This document shows positions 50,699 to 59,495 of a stretch of DNA of 64,000 nucleotides, piece after piece. Source of the stretch: Paenibacillus sp. yr247. Its GTDB lineage: Bacteria > Bacillota > Bacilli > Paenibacillales > NBRC-103111. The translations under genes and the position numbers were made by a program. The stretch lies in contig NZ_FNIF01000002.1 of NCBI RefSeq assembly GCF_900103825.1, positions 819,304 to 883,303 of the forward strand. The letters are read 5' to 3'. A model generated the notes under the pieces. That model was given only the letters and a program-made list of their open reading frames with translations, was not told the DNA's origin and did no database searches. Numbering within the stretch: the stretch's first letter is position 1; each line of letters opens with the position of its first letter.

Positions 50699-52993
50699 TC
50701 ATTTTACCTTATTTCCCGATGTTTGCCACGTATCTGCAACTATCAGTACATCCATTTGACTGGCAAGCGGCAAAAGTTTTTTGACAACAGTGTCTTTCCA
50801 TACGATGATTTGAGTAGCCCCCGCCTTACTTGCTTGAGAAGCAAACACTTCTGGGATTTGGTTACGACTCACCACCTCCTGATACGAAAACTCGCCTCCC
50901 AACCTAACGGTCAGCTTCTCTAAAGCCTCTATCTTTTGTTTCCACTCCTCTGCATTTCCCATCGCAATAAAGCTTACGTACCAAGTCGCTTTAAGTCGAT
51001 GCGCGATCCTGAAGCCCCGACGGATTAAGCGATCGGCTTGAGAGATCTCCGTGAGGCACACGTAAATAACCTCTTTTCTTCGCCATGGACCGCGAAGAGA
51101 ACTCTTGCGCTCCATAGATTCCAATCGTTCATCTACATCATCAGCAATTTCGCGCAGCGCCAGCTCCCGTAAGGCGATCAAATTCCCAGTTTTAAAGAAA
51201 TTATTCAACGCTTGATCTACCTTTGCCATCGCATAAACCTTGCCGTCTCTCATACGAAGCTGTAAAGCTTGGGGTGAAACGTCGATTAACTGTACTTCAT
51301 CCGCTGTACGAAGAATACTATCTGGAACGGTTTCACGAACCCGAATACCAGTAATATGTTCTACGGCATCATTTAAGCTCTCCAAGTGTTGAACGTTAAC
51401 CGTTGCAATCACCGATATGCCAGCTTCCAAAATGTCCAGCACATCTTCATACCGTTTTTTATTCTGACTGCCGGGTACATTCGAATGCGCTAATTCATCA
51501 ACCAAAATCACTTCAGGTCTTAGACGGATGATGGCTTCAGTATCCATTTCCTCAAGTCTAACACCTTGATATTGAATCTCTGCCCGCGGTATGATGTCGA
51601 GTTCGCCAATCTGCCCGATTGTCTCTTTTCTCCCATGCGTTTCCAGTAATCCAATCTTTACATCAATCCCCTTTTTGAGCAGATCATTGCCTTCCCGCAG
51701 CATCGTGTACGTTTTACCTACGCCAGGGGCAGCTCCAATGTAGACTTTAAATCTGCCGCGTTTGATTTTTTCGATTTTCGCTTGGACTTCTTGCTTGCTC
51801 AGACGTTTATATGGGTAGGTTTCCTTCAGCGAGTGCATATGGGCAGGTAGAATGCGCTCACCCTTCTTAGAAGCAGTATCAGCAACCAAGTATACATCGA
51901 TATTTTTGGTCCTTTTTAACACCCCGTTGATGACAGAGCCTTGTAAAAAAGTTTGCCATTGGGTTTGCCTAGAATGACCCAATACAATTCGCGTTACTTT
52001 ATGAGCGATGGCATAGTCCACCAATATTTTAGGGATACAGCGGCGGTGTCGAAGAGGCAACTCATCAAATTTGCCGCCTATTTTTTCAACAAGCTTCATG
52101 ATGGACCTGCGAAAAGTGGCCGCTTCTTTGGTAAGTGATTTATTAAATTTACGCAGCGTAACCACAAGAAGATCACCATTCAATCGCTTTGCGATCTGTT
52201 GTCCTCTGCGCACATAAATGGAACCGTTCCAATGATACTGTGTGGTTACTAGAATACGCTCTGTCGCCCCAGATGGACCCAGAAAACCCATTTGTTCTCG
52301 ATGTTCTTCCAAAGAATCGTTCACGTCCTCCGCGACGAGACGAAGGGCTAGCTCTCTAAGCACACCTAAATTGCCTCGCTTAAATAAAGCTGAATCCTTA
52401 TTTCCCTTTACATGACCTTCTTCCAGTCGATTTAATATCATTTCCGGCGTTGCATCAATTAATCTAACCTCATCGGCCAGTTCTAGCGTATCTGAGGAAA
52501 CACAGTGTCCCACTTCAATGCCTGTTAGTTTATGCGCAACCTCCATCGCCTCTTCCAGCTCATACACATTAACCGTAGTAATGACACTAATATTGTTAGA
52601 AAGTAAAAACTTGATATCATCCAACCTGGTTGGAAAGCGAGCGCTTGAGCGATTAAGATGGGCTAGCCCGTCTACAAGGACAACCTCCGGATTTCTTTCA
52701 ATTAACGCATCCAAATTTAAATCTTTTTGATCGACCCCGTCTTTGATCCAATGAATGCTAGGTACCCTTTCCAAATCCCCCAATTGTTCCACGGTTTCCG
52801 GTCTTTGGAGCGTCGATACGGCACAAATGACTACATCAATCCCTTGCTGCTTGAGGTTATGCCCTTCCCGAAGCATATGATAGGTTTTACCGGATCCGCT
52901 GACGGCACCAATATAAATTTTAAAGCTGCCGCGGTGCAGTTTGGAGATGGATAATAGGATCTCTTCCGGTGTTTTTCTTTTGAAACCATCCAA
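50699..52993 (-). CDS. kdpD: KdpD N-terminal sensor protein with duplicated KdpD-Usp modules
   Basis: Protein of about 764 residues that holds two copies of the usual KdpD N-terminal unit (nucleotide-binding KdpD domain followed by a universal-stress-protein-like domain). First copy: Walker A GAVSGSGKTYHML near 28, Walker B VVLVDGLAHLNRS near 103. Second copy: GAAPGVGKTYTML near 412 and VILVDELAHSNVPG near 487. The second matches the standard motif; the first has DGLAH instead of DELAH, so its hydrolysis may be lost. There is no kinase domain. I prefer TTG 52993, after AAAGGAG, over the ATG at 53041. Confidence 0.9.
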   Translation of the reverse strand: MDGFKRKTPEEILLSISKLHRGSFKIYIGAVSGSGKTYHMLREGHNLKQQGIDVVICAVSTLQRPETVEQLGDLERVPSIHWIKDGVDQKDLNLDALIERNPEVVLVDGLAHLNRSSARFPTRLDDIKFLLSNNISVITTVNVYELEEAMEVAHKLTGIEVGHCVSSDTLELADEVRLIDATPEMILNRLEEGHVKGNKDSALFKRGNLGVLRELALRLVAEDVNDSLEEHREQMGFLGPSGATERILVTTQYHWNGSIYVRRGQQIAKRLNGDLLVVTLRKFNKSLTKEAATFRRSIMKLVEKIGGKFDELPLRHRRCIPKILVDYAIAHKVTRIVLGHSRQTQWQTFLQGSVINGVLKRTKNIDVYLVADTASKKGERILPAHMHSLKETYPYKRLSKQEVQAKIEKIKRGRFKVYIGAAPGVGKTYTMLREGNDLLKKGIDVKIGLLETHGRKETIGQIGELDIIPRAEIQYQGVRLEEMDTEAIIRLRPEVILVDELAHSNVPGSQNKKRYEDVLDILEAGISVIATVNVQHLESLNDAVEHITGIRVRETVPDSILRTADEVQLIDVSPQALQLRMRDGKVYAMAKVDQALNNFFKTGNLIALRELALREIADDVDERLESMERKSSLRGPWRRKEVIYVCLTEISQADRLIRRGFRIAHRLKATWYVSFIAMGNAEEWKQKIEALEKLTVRLGGEFSYQEVVSRNQIPEVFASQASKAGATQIIVWKDTVVKKLLPLASQMDVLIVADTWQTSGNKVK

Positions 52994-53069
52994 ATGGCAA
53001 CATTCTCCTTTACCCCTAAAATGTGCAGAAACCACTCTCATTATAAACGAGAGTGGCTGCCTGCTTACT

Positions 53070-53633
53070 TTACAATTTCACTTGTTTCAGCAGTTCTATA
53101 TTTAATTCGGTCACATTGACTCTAGGCTCTCCAAAAATCCCGAGCTGTCGTGTTATTGTAAGCTGGTCAACAAGATCATAGAGATTCTTCTCAGGAATCC
53201 CCGTTTCCATGCTAATTCTCGGCACTTGGGCTTTAGCCCCTTCCGGTGATAGATCCGGATCAAAACCGGAGCCGGAAACTGTTACTAAATCAGCCGGGAT
53301 ATCTGTTAGATTTGGATTCTCCTTTTTCAAGGCGTCAATCTGATCGGCAATTCCTTGCGCATAATCACTGGAAGCAACGGCCGTATTAGAGCCGGCTGAA
53401 GCGGTCGGATCATATTTGGCAGCGGATGCCCTTGGATGAAACAGCTTCGGAGACTCAAAATTCTGAGCCAGCAATTCCGAGCCAATCACGACACCGCCTG
53501 ATTCTATAAGACTTCCATTCGCTTGTTTAGGGAATAAGACTTGAGCAACACCTGTCGTTGCCAATGGATAGATCAGCCCACAGATGATCATGAACAATAA
53601 AGACATCCGAACAGCTATAAAAACCGATTTCAT
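53070..53633 (-). CDS. kdpC: potassium-transporting ATPase subunit C (KdpC)
   Basis: Protein of 187 residues, usual length. One N-terminal membrane helix (VRMSLLFMIICGLIYPLATTGVAQVLF) anchors an external domain with family segments SGGVVIGSELLAQNF...HPRASA near 45-70, VSGSGFDPDLSPEGAKAQVPR near 118-140, and GEPRVNVTELN at the end. It assists K+ binding and ATPase activity. It follows kdpB by 28 bases. Confidence 0.95.
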   Translation of the reverse strand: MKSVFIAVRMSLLFMIICGLIYPLATTGVAQVLFPKQANGSLIESGGVVIGSELLAQNFESPKLFHPRASAAKYDPTASAGSNTAVASSDYAQGIADQIDALKKENPNLTDIPADLVTVSGSGFDPDLSPEGAKAQVPRISMETGIPEKNLYDLVDQLTITRQLGIFGEPRVNVTELNIELLKQVKL

Positions 53634-53661
53634 AACGCAATCTCCTCGTTTCTCTTTCTCT

Positions 53662-55704
53662 TTAGGCGATATTTAATCCGTGAATGACCATGTCGATGAT
53701 TTTAATTCCGATAAATGGTACGACCACACCGCCGATTCCGTATACCAGAATATTGCGCGACAACAATTTATCAGCCGACATCGCCCGATACTTAACACCC
53801 TTCATCGCAATTGGTATCAGCAGGGGTATGATGATGGCATTGAAAATCAGCGCTGATAAAATGGCCGATGCCGGCGAAGCCAGATTCATAATATTCAAAG
53901 CCTGCAGCTGCGGCATAGCCAGAATAAACATCGCTGGAATGATCGCAAAATATTTGGCAATGTCGTTCGCGATGGAAAACGTCGTTAACGCTCCACGGGT
54001 GATCAGCAGTTGTTTACCAATGGAGATTACTGAAAGCAGCTTGGTCGGATCTGAATCCAGATCGATCATGTTGGCCGCTTCTTTCGCGGCCATGGTTCCT
54101 GAATTCATCGCCATACCAACATCGGCCTGAGCAAGCGCTGGAGCATCATTCGTTCCGTCGCCCGTCATGGCTACGAGTTTACCTTCTTGCTGCTCTTTCT
54201 TAATTGCTGCGATTTTATCTTCCGGCTTCGCTTCAGCAATAAATTCGTCGACACCGGCCTCAAGAGCAATCGTCGCAGCTGTAAGTGGATTATCCCCTGT
54301 ACACATAACCGTCTTGATTCCCATTGAGCGCAACTCAGCAAATCGTTCCTTCAAGCCCGGTTTTACCGTATCCTTGAGATAAATAACGCCATAAATCCGC
54401 TCGTTAACCGCTACAGCCAGCGGAGTGCCTCCGGCTTTGGCGATTCGGTTCGTTATCGTCTCTAAATCATTAGGAATTTTGCCGCCCAGAGCAGCTACAT
54501 ATTTTTTAATCGCATCTACAGCACCTTTACGGACTTGTGTGCCACCTGATAAATTAAGTCCCGACATGCGCGTTTCAGCCGAAAACTCAACCACTTCCGC
54601 GCCTTCATAAGCATTAGCTTGCCATGACTCGCCAAGTTTATTGGCAAGCTCCACAATGGAGCGTCCTTCAGGTGTTTCATCTTTCACGGATGCTTGCAGA
54701 GCTGTAAAAATCATCTCTTTGGCAGATGTGCCGTTTACAGGAACGAACTCTGAAGCCATCCGATTCCCGAATGTGATCGTCCCTGTTTTATCTAGAATCA
54801 TCGTATCGATGTCGCCCGCAGCCTCAACAGCCTTACCTGACATGGCAAGCACGTTAAACTGGGTCACACGGTCCATACCGGCAATACCGATAGCTGACAA
54901 GAGACCGCCGATTGTCGTCGGAATGAGACAGACCAGCAGCGCAATCAGTGTAGAAATCTCCAATTTCACGTCCAAATACTGTGCCATTGGCACCATCGTC
55001 ATAATGACGATTAAGAAGATAAGTGTTAATACGGCAAGCAGCGTTGTTAATGCAATTTCATTCGGCGTTTTCTGCCGTTTGGCGCCTTCCACGAGTGCAA
55101 TCATGCGATCCAAGAACGATTCGCCGGGGTCAGTCGTCACTTTGACAACGATATAGTCAGAAGCTACCCGTGTACCTCCTGTAACCGAGGAGAAGTCGCC
55201 TCCTGCTTCCTTAATAACCGGGGCGGATTCGCCTGTAATGGCTGATTCATCAATAGAGGCTAAACCTTCAATAATTTCACCGTCTGATGGGATGATCTCT
55301 CCGATTTCAATGCGGACCACATCTCCCTTACGGAGAGAAGTAGAAGATACTTCCTTATAAGAACCATCCTTTTGAACCAAGCGAGCCTTCGTATCGGATT
55401 TTGTCTTCCGCAATGAGTCCGCCTGTGCCTTACCTCGCCCTTCGGCCAAAGCTTCTGCGAAGTTAGCGAATAGCAAGGTGAAGAGCAATATCAAGAACAC
55501 TGCTATATTATAACCTCGGCCTACATTCGTGGAGCCAAATAGATCTGGTGCGAGTGATAACAGCAACGTAATCACCGTACCTACCTCGACTACAAACATA
55601 ACCGGGTTCTTAATCATCACCCAAGGATTTAATTTTTTAAATGAATCAACGATAGCTTGATTCACAATTTCTTTTGTCAATGTTTTTTTACGCTCCATAG
55701 CCAT
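53662..55704 (-). CDS. kdpB: potassium-transporting ATPase subunit B (KdpB)
   Basis: Protein of 680 residues, P-type ATPase of the Kdp complex. Motifs: [13 protein letters not shown] near 157, the membrane motif [15 protein letters not shown] near 262, phosphorylation site [11 protein letters not shown] near 305, and hinge [17 protein letters not shown] near 513. All are intact. GGAGG lies six bases before the ATG. It converts ATP energy for K+ uptake through KdpA under potassium limitation. Confidence 0.96.
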   Translation of the reverse strand: MAMERKKTLTKEIVNQAIVDSFKKLNPWVMIKNPVMFVVEVGTVITLLLSLAPDLFGSTNVGRGYNIAVFLILLFTLLFANFAEALAEGRGKAQADSLRKTKSDTKARLVQKDGSYKEVSSTSLRKGDVVRIEIGEIIPSDGEIIEGLASIDESAITGESAPVIKEAGGDFSSVTGGTRVASDYIVVKVTTDPGESFLDRMIALVEGAKRQKTPNEIALTTLLAVLTLIFLIVIMTMVPMAQYLDVKLEISTLIALLVCLIPTTIGGLLSAIGIAGMDRVTQFNVLAMSGKAVEAAGDIDTMILDKTGTITFGNRMASEFVPVNGTSAKEMIFTALQASVKDETPEGRSIVELANKLGESWQANAYEGAEVVEFSAETRMSGLNLSGGTQVRKGAVDAIKKYVAALGGKIPNDLETITNRIAKAGGTPLAVAVNERIYGVIYLKDTVKPGLKERFAELRSMGIKTVMCTGDNPLTAATIALEAGVDEFIAEAKPEDKIAAIKKEQQEGKLVAMTGDGTNDAPALAQADVGMAMNSGTMAAKEAANMIDLDSDPTKLLSVISIGKQLLITRGALTTFSIANDIAKYFAIIPAMFILAMPQLQALNIMNLASPASAILSALIFNAIIIPLLIPIAMKGVKYRAMSADKLLSRNILVYGIGGVVVPFIGIKIIDMVIHGLNIA

Positions 55705-55725
55705 GCAAATCCTCCCTCTCTATCT

Positions 55726-57402
55726 TTATTGCGCCGCCAAATGTTCAGCAATCGGCCCCAATGCCAGCGCCGGGAAGAACGTTAGAGCACCGATAACTAG
55801 AATAATCATGATTAAAATTCCCGTAAATAAAGGAGTGTTCGTCCGAAGTGTACCTGTGGTTACAGGAACTACGCGCTTCGTAGCAAGCGAACCGGCAATG
55901 GCCAGCATCGCGATAATTGAAATGTAACGCCCAACCAGCATCACCAACCCAATACCCAGGTTATAGAAGTTCGTATTGGCGGTCAAACCACCAAATGCAG
56001 AGCCGTTGTTGGATGCACCCGAGGTGAAGGCATACAGTACTTCCGAAAGTCCGTGCAGTCCTTGATTTGCTATCGAAGTGACGGATTCGGGACGTAACAG
56101 CGCCCAAGCTGTCGGTGCCAAAATGATGAGCGGATGAATCAGAATGGCGATGGCAGCCAATTTCACTTCTTTGCCTTCAATCTTTTTACCCAAAAACTCT
56201 GGCGTACGACCCACCATAAGTCCACAAATGAATACCGACAATATGAGGTAGAGCAACCCGTTTAACAAGCCAACCCCTTTGCCGCCGAATACATTGTTCA
56301 GCATCATTTCTGCAAAAGGTACGATGCTGCCGAGCGGTGTAAGAGATTCATGCATATTGTTAACGGTACCTGTTGTGGCTGCCGTGGTTGCTGCTGTAAA
56401 TAACGCGGATTCGGCCAGCCCGAACCGGACTTCCTTGCCTTCCATGTTACCGTGCACACCCAACGCATCTACTGCAGGTACACCTTTATACTCTGCATAG
56501 AAGACAGTCGCAATCATCACTATGAAGATAATCCCCATAGCGGCAAATAGGGTCCAACCCTGCTTTTTATTCTTAATCATCAAACCGAATGCATACACCA
56601 GAGATGTAGGCAGCAGCATCATACAAATAATATGGATGAAGTTGGCCAGAGGTGTTGGATTTTCAAAAGGATGCGCGGCGTTCGTACCGAACCACCCGCC
56701 ACCGTTCGTACCTATATGCTTTATCGATTCCAGCGAAGCAACTAAACCGCGGGTAATCGTCTGCTTGGCACCCTCCAGCGTTGTTGCATCCACAGCTCCC
56801 TGCAATGTTTGCGGAATACCTTGAAAGACTAAAACTAAGGCAACGATGAAGCTGAGCGGTAGAAATACACGCGTAATCGCTCTAGTCATATCCACGTAAA
56901 AGTTTCCGAGATTATCTTGACGTCCGACTAACCCACGGATAAAGGCTACTGCTACAGCAAATCCGGTTGCTGCCGATGTAAACATCGGGAATGTGATGGC
57001 CACCAACTGTGAAAAATAAGACAGTGTATTTTCACCACTGTAGGCTTGCCAGTTTGTATTAGTAATAAAGGAAATCGCCGTATTAAACGCTAAAGCCGGT
57101 GGCATATTACCGATGTTATCAGGATTAAGCGGCAGAAAACTTTGAAGCCGGAATACCAGATAAATCAGGATCATCATTACAAAGTTTACTAAAAGCACAG
57201 CTCCTAAATACTTTTTCCATCCCATCGCTTCATCTTCTTTAACACCCATAATGCGATAGGTTACACGCTCAAATGGCGCAAAAATACGATCAAGGCCACT
57301 CTTTTCATACCCAAACACTTTCACCAGGTAACTACCCACAGGCTTCACCAAAAGCATGATAATACCCAGTGTGATGACTACCTGCAACAATCCCATACCC
57401 AT
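55726..57402 (-). CDS. kdpA: potassium-transporting ATPase subunit A (KdpA)
   Basis: Protein of 558 residues. The four selectivity-filter loops are visible: SFITNTNWQAYSGE near 110, GTNGGGWFGTNAAHP near 230, ATTAATTGTVNNMH near 340, and TSGASNNGSAFGG near 465. About ten membrane helices follow the family pattern. GGGGGAGAAC precedes the ATG. It forms the K+ channel-like part of KdpFABC. Confidence 0.96.
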   Translation of the reverse strand: MGMGLLQVVITLGIIMLLVKPVGSYLVKVFGYEKSGLDRIFAPFERVTYRIMGVKEDEAMGWKKYLGAVLLVNFVMMILIYLVFRLQSFLPLNPDNIGNMPPALAFNTAISFITNTNWQAYSGENTLSYFSQLVAITFPMFTSAATGFAVAVAFIRGLVGRQDNLGNFYVDMTRAITRVFLPLSFIVALVLVFQGIPQTLQGAVDATTLEGAKQTITRGLVASLESIKHIGTNGGGWFGTNAAHPFENPTPLANFIHIICMMLLPTSLVYAFGLMIKNKKQGWTLFAAMGIIFIVMIATVFYAEYKGVPAVDALGVHGNMEGKEVRFGLAESALFTAATTAATTGTVNNMHESLTPLGSIVPFAEMMLNNVFGGKGVGLLNGLLYLILSVFICGLMVGRTPEFLGKKIEGKEVKLAAIAILIHPLIILAPTAWALLRPESVTSIANQGLHGLSEVLYAFTSGASNNGSAFGGLTANTNFYNLGIGLVMLVGRYISIIAMLAIAGSLATKRVVPVTTGTLRTNTPLFTGILIMIILVIGALTFFPALALGPIAEHLAAQ

Positions 57403-57443
57403 AGTAGGTTCTCCCCCTGCTTACATAAGTTCTTATTCTAAAA

Positions 57444-57521
57444 TTAGAATTTCTCTGGCTTCACTAAAACAAACCCGAGATACACCATGATGGCAAATGA
57501 AATTATGCCAATAACAATCAT
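57444..57521 (-). CDS. kdpF: KdpF small subunit
   Basis: A 25-residue peptide, MIVIGIISFAIMVYLGFVLV followed by KPEKF, which is the classic single-helix KdpF with its basic KPEKF end. AGGAGGC lies five bases before the ATG. It sits between kdpA and the 28-residue peptide, and stabilises the KdpFABC complex in relatives. It is below the size normally reported as a gene. Confidence 0.9.
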   Translation of the reverse strand: MIVIGIISFAIMVYLGFVLVKPEKF

Positions 57522-57572
57522 ATAGTTGCCTCCTATAAGTTTTATTAAAAAACTCGCATCGAAAGCATGAGC

Positions 57573-57659
57573 TTACGCTTTTTCACAATATTTTAGAAAT
57601 CCCCAAAACCCTACAAATGTTACTGCCATTAATAAAATCATCGTTACATCATTGTACAT
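57573..57659 (-). CDS. 28-residue single-helix peptide of the kdp operon
   Basis: A 28-residue peptide, MYNDVTMILLMAVTFVGFWG then FLKYCEKA, begins six bases after a perfect GGAGG and ends before kdpF. It has one clear membrane helix and a charged C-terminus ending CEKA. Short hydrophobic peptides of this kind sit upstream of kdpF in other genomes; their role is not established. The strength of the ribosome site makes it likely to be translated. Confidence 0.75.
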   Translation of the reverse strand: MYNDVTMILLMAVTFVGFWGFLKYCEKA

Positions 57660-57677
57660 AACACACCTCCTTCAAAA

Positions 57678-58103
57678 TCAGACAGAACCTATGTGATTAT
57701 TTGTTTTTAGGGATGATATTAGAAACTTAACATCACCATTTTTAGAATAAATGACATAGTCCGCGCCAAGCCCTTTGTAAATCAATCTGGGATTTACGCT
57801 TTGTGTAATCACATAAATGGGCCTGGAAGTCCAGCTGCGGCATATCTGGATATACCGACAGCATAAGGGCAAGCTCTCTTCGAACAGAATTACGTTTCCG
57901 ATCGGATAGTCGGGAATGATCGATGTTCCAGGTTCCGACGTATCCACTTGGATAATTTGTTTCACTCCCTGCCCCTCAAGCTTGAGTCTTTCCATCTTGT
58001 TGTTGGTTAATGCAATAAAAGGTAGACCAACCAACTTTACTTGTTTCATAAAGTCCTCGCCTGCCTTGGTCGGCGCAGCTATCAGCAAAAAATCACTTTG
58101 CAT
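57678..58103 (-). CDS. hypothetical protein at the head of the kdp operon
   Basis: Protein of 141 residues, MQSDFLLIAAPTKAGEDFMK at the start. Alternating strands and helices (VKLVGLPFIALTNNK, KQIIQVDTSEPG, NVILFEESLPLCCRYI, RPIYVITQSVN, GLGADYVIYSKNG) suggest a small Rossmann-like domain with no membrane segment. The GLGADYVIY part is reminiscent of RCK-type ligand domains, but no family was recognised. GGGGGCG lies about ten bases before ATG 58103. It probably modulates potassium uptake. Confidence 0.65.
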   Translation of the reverse strand: MQSDFLLIAAPTKAGEDFMKQVKLVGLPFIALTNNKMERLKLEGQGVKQIIQVDTSEPGTSIIPDYPIGNVILFEESLPLCCRYIQICRSWTSRPIYVITQSVNPRLIYKGLGADYVIYSKNGDVKFLISSLKTNNHIGSV

Positions 58104-58142
58104 GACGATCACCGCCCCCTTTCCTGAACCATTGTAACGCCG

Positions 58143-58188
58143 AACCGTATAAAAAGGGGGTAAAGAATCTCTGGCAACCGTATAAAAA
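58143..58188 (-). promoter_or_regulatory. direct repeats upstream of the kdp operon, candidate KdpE sites
   Basis: On the minus strand TTTTTATACGGTT occurs twice (58155-58143 and 58188-58176), 33 bases apart, about three helical turns. The TTTTTATAC part resembles the TTTATA-type boxes bound by KdpE. They lie 40-85 bases before the first gene. Confidence 0.5.
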
Positions 58189-58365
58189 AAGCATAAAAAT
58201 GCTTATTCTCTAAAGAGAACAGACAAGCTGTCTGAAGTAGAATCAATTGGTTTTTGCTGATATTATGACGATTTCCGGCTCTTTTCCTTCGTTTTTCTGC
58301 CAAAATCGGCATAACCTCATTTTACAAAGGTGATTTGTCAGGAGTAAGATACGTCTCATAATTAA

Positions 58366-58560
58366 ACGCTGAATTCTGAATGATCAGAAACGGGGGAACC
58401 AATAACAGGTTCATCTATGAAAAGGATGAGTTTGTGGGGTGAATCCTTATGCTTGCTTCGCAAGCGCATAGGTAGGGCCACTCTTACGCCCGAATCCGAC
58501 AGCTAACCTCGTAAGCGTACAAGAGGCGACAGCTATTGTGCATCACGGATAGTTCTTTAC
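58366..58560 (+). promoter_or_regulatory. c-di-AMP riboswitch (ydaO/yuaA)
   Basis: The plus strand shows the class signatures in order: CGCTGAATTCTGA, ACGGGGGAACCAA (58391-58403), GTGGGGTGAATCC (58434-58446), TAGGTAGGGCCACTCTTACG (58470-58489), CCCGAATCCGACAGCTAACC and TCGTAAGCG (58490-58518). A GCTTGCTTCGCAAGC stem lies between the second and third blocks. A TTTACA/TAAGAT promoter (58321-58350) precedes it. In this class c-di-AMP turns expression off. It lies 95 bases before the alpha/beta hydrolase start. Confidence 0.95.
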
Positions 58561-58569
58561 TATGCGTGC

Positions 58570-58610
58570 AAGAAGCCCACGTAAAGATCCTTCTAACTTG
58601 GGTTCTTTTT
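58570..58610 (+). terminator. expression-platform terminator of the c-di-AMP riboswitch
   Basis: AAGAAGCCCA pairs with TGGGTTCTTTTT (one mismatch) around an 18-base loop and ends in TTTTT. It lies between the riboswitch core and the hydrolase ribosome site, as expected for ligand-induced termination. Confidence 0.8.
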
Positions 58611-58654
58611 GCTGCCTTCTCTTGAAAACAAACTTCAGGAGGAATATATATACG

Positions 58655-59440
58655 ATGTTTTTACATCATTTTGAAACAGGTTCTCAGAACCCGACAACCC
58701 TCATTTTCCTGCATGGCGGCGGCTTAGGAGGCTGGATGTGGCGACCTCACGCCGATCATTTATCTAAATTCCACTGCATCATACCTGACCTCCCTGAGCA
58801 TAGGGGAAGCGTACATAAAGGTATTTTTTCTATTCCTAATGCTGCTGAACATATAGCTGAAATCATTAAAAAAAAGGCTCACGGAAACCGTGCGCATGTG
58901 ATTGGACTAGATCTAGGCGGGCAAGTGGCACTTCAATTGAGCGCTATAGCTCCTAAGCTGGTAGAGAGTGTTCTGGTCAGCGGTGTTTGTACCAAACCTT
59001 CCCTCACACTAAAATGGATGTCCTACATGCATAAATTTGTTTTGCCGATTAAACATCATGACTGGCTCATTCGCGCCAAAATGAATCATTGGGGCATCCC
59101 AATGAAGCATTTTGACGATGTTCAAAAGGATATCGTCATGCAAGATTGGAGTTCGTCTATAAGAATTGCCAGAGAAAATCTGGGGTTTCAGATACCCGAA
59201 ATGGCTTCTCATCAGAAGCTTCCACCTCTCCTTGCGCTTGCAGGAGAGAAAGAAGGAGCATCTATTCAACAATCGTTACTTGAATTGTGTGCTTCTTACC
59301 CCAGTTCCAAGAGTTATTTTGTGAGAAGAGCCAAGCATAACTGGCCTCTTGAAAAACCAGCTCTATTCTGTAAAACCATATCGTCATGGATCGCAGGACA
59401 TCCACTGCCTGAGATTCTCGTATCCGCCAATCCTAATTAA
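58655..59440 (+). CDS. alpha/beta hydrolase with aspartate at the nucleophile elbow
   Basis: Protein of 261 residues with an alpha/beta-hydrolase core. The oxyanion loop is FLHGGGLGGWMW near 18-29, the nucleophile elbow VIGLDLGGQ at 82-90, and the late histidine RAKHNW at 225-230. The nucleophile position is Asp86 instead of serine, as in haloalkane dehalogenases and epoxide hydrolases. AGGAGG precedes ATG 58655; the frame opens at 58562 inside the riboswitch leader. The gene lies directly under a c-di-AMP riboswitch. Substrate unknown. Confidence 0.82.
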   Translation: MFLHHFETGSQNPTTLIFLHGGGLGGWMWRPHADHLSKFHCIIPDLPEHRGSVHKGIFSIPNAAEHIAEIIKKKAHGNRAHVIGLDLGGQVALQLSAIAPKLVESVLVSGVCTKPSLTLKWMSYMHKFVLPIKHHDWLIRAKMNHWGIPMKHFDDVQKDIVMQDWSSSIRIARENLGFQIPEMASHQKLPPLLALAGEKEGASIQQSLLELCASYPSSKSYFVRRAKHNWPLEKPALFCKTISSWIAGHPLPEILVSANPN

Positions 59441-59441
59441 G

Positions 59442-59488
59442 AAAAGAGCAACTCTCCACTCGTATCAAGTGGGAGATGCTCTTTTTTA
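59442..59488 (+). terminator. intrinsic terminator
   Basis: AAAAGAGC/CTCTCCACT and AGTGGGAG/GCTCTTTTTT pair with small bulges. It separates the hydrolase from the convergent diguanylate cyclase/phosphodiesterase gene. Confidence 0.9.
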
Positions 59489-59495
59489 TTTGACA

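Noticed and set aside
58120..58330. Possible second c-di-AMP riboswitch in the leftward kdp leader
   Set aside because: None of the ydaO blocks are present on the minus strand; only short hairpins and the TTTTTATACGGTT repeats are visible.
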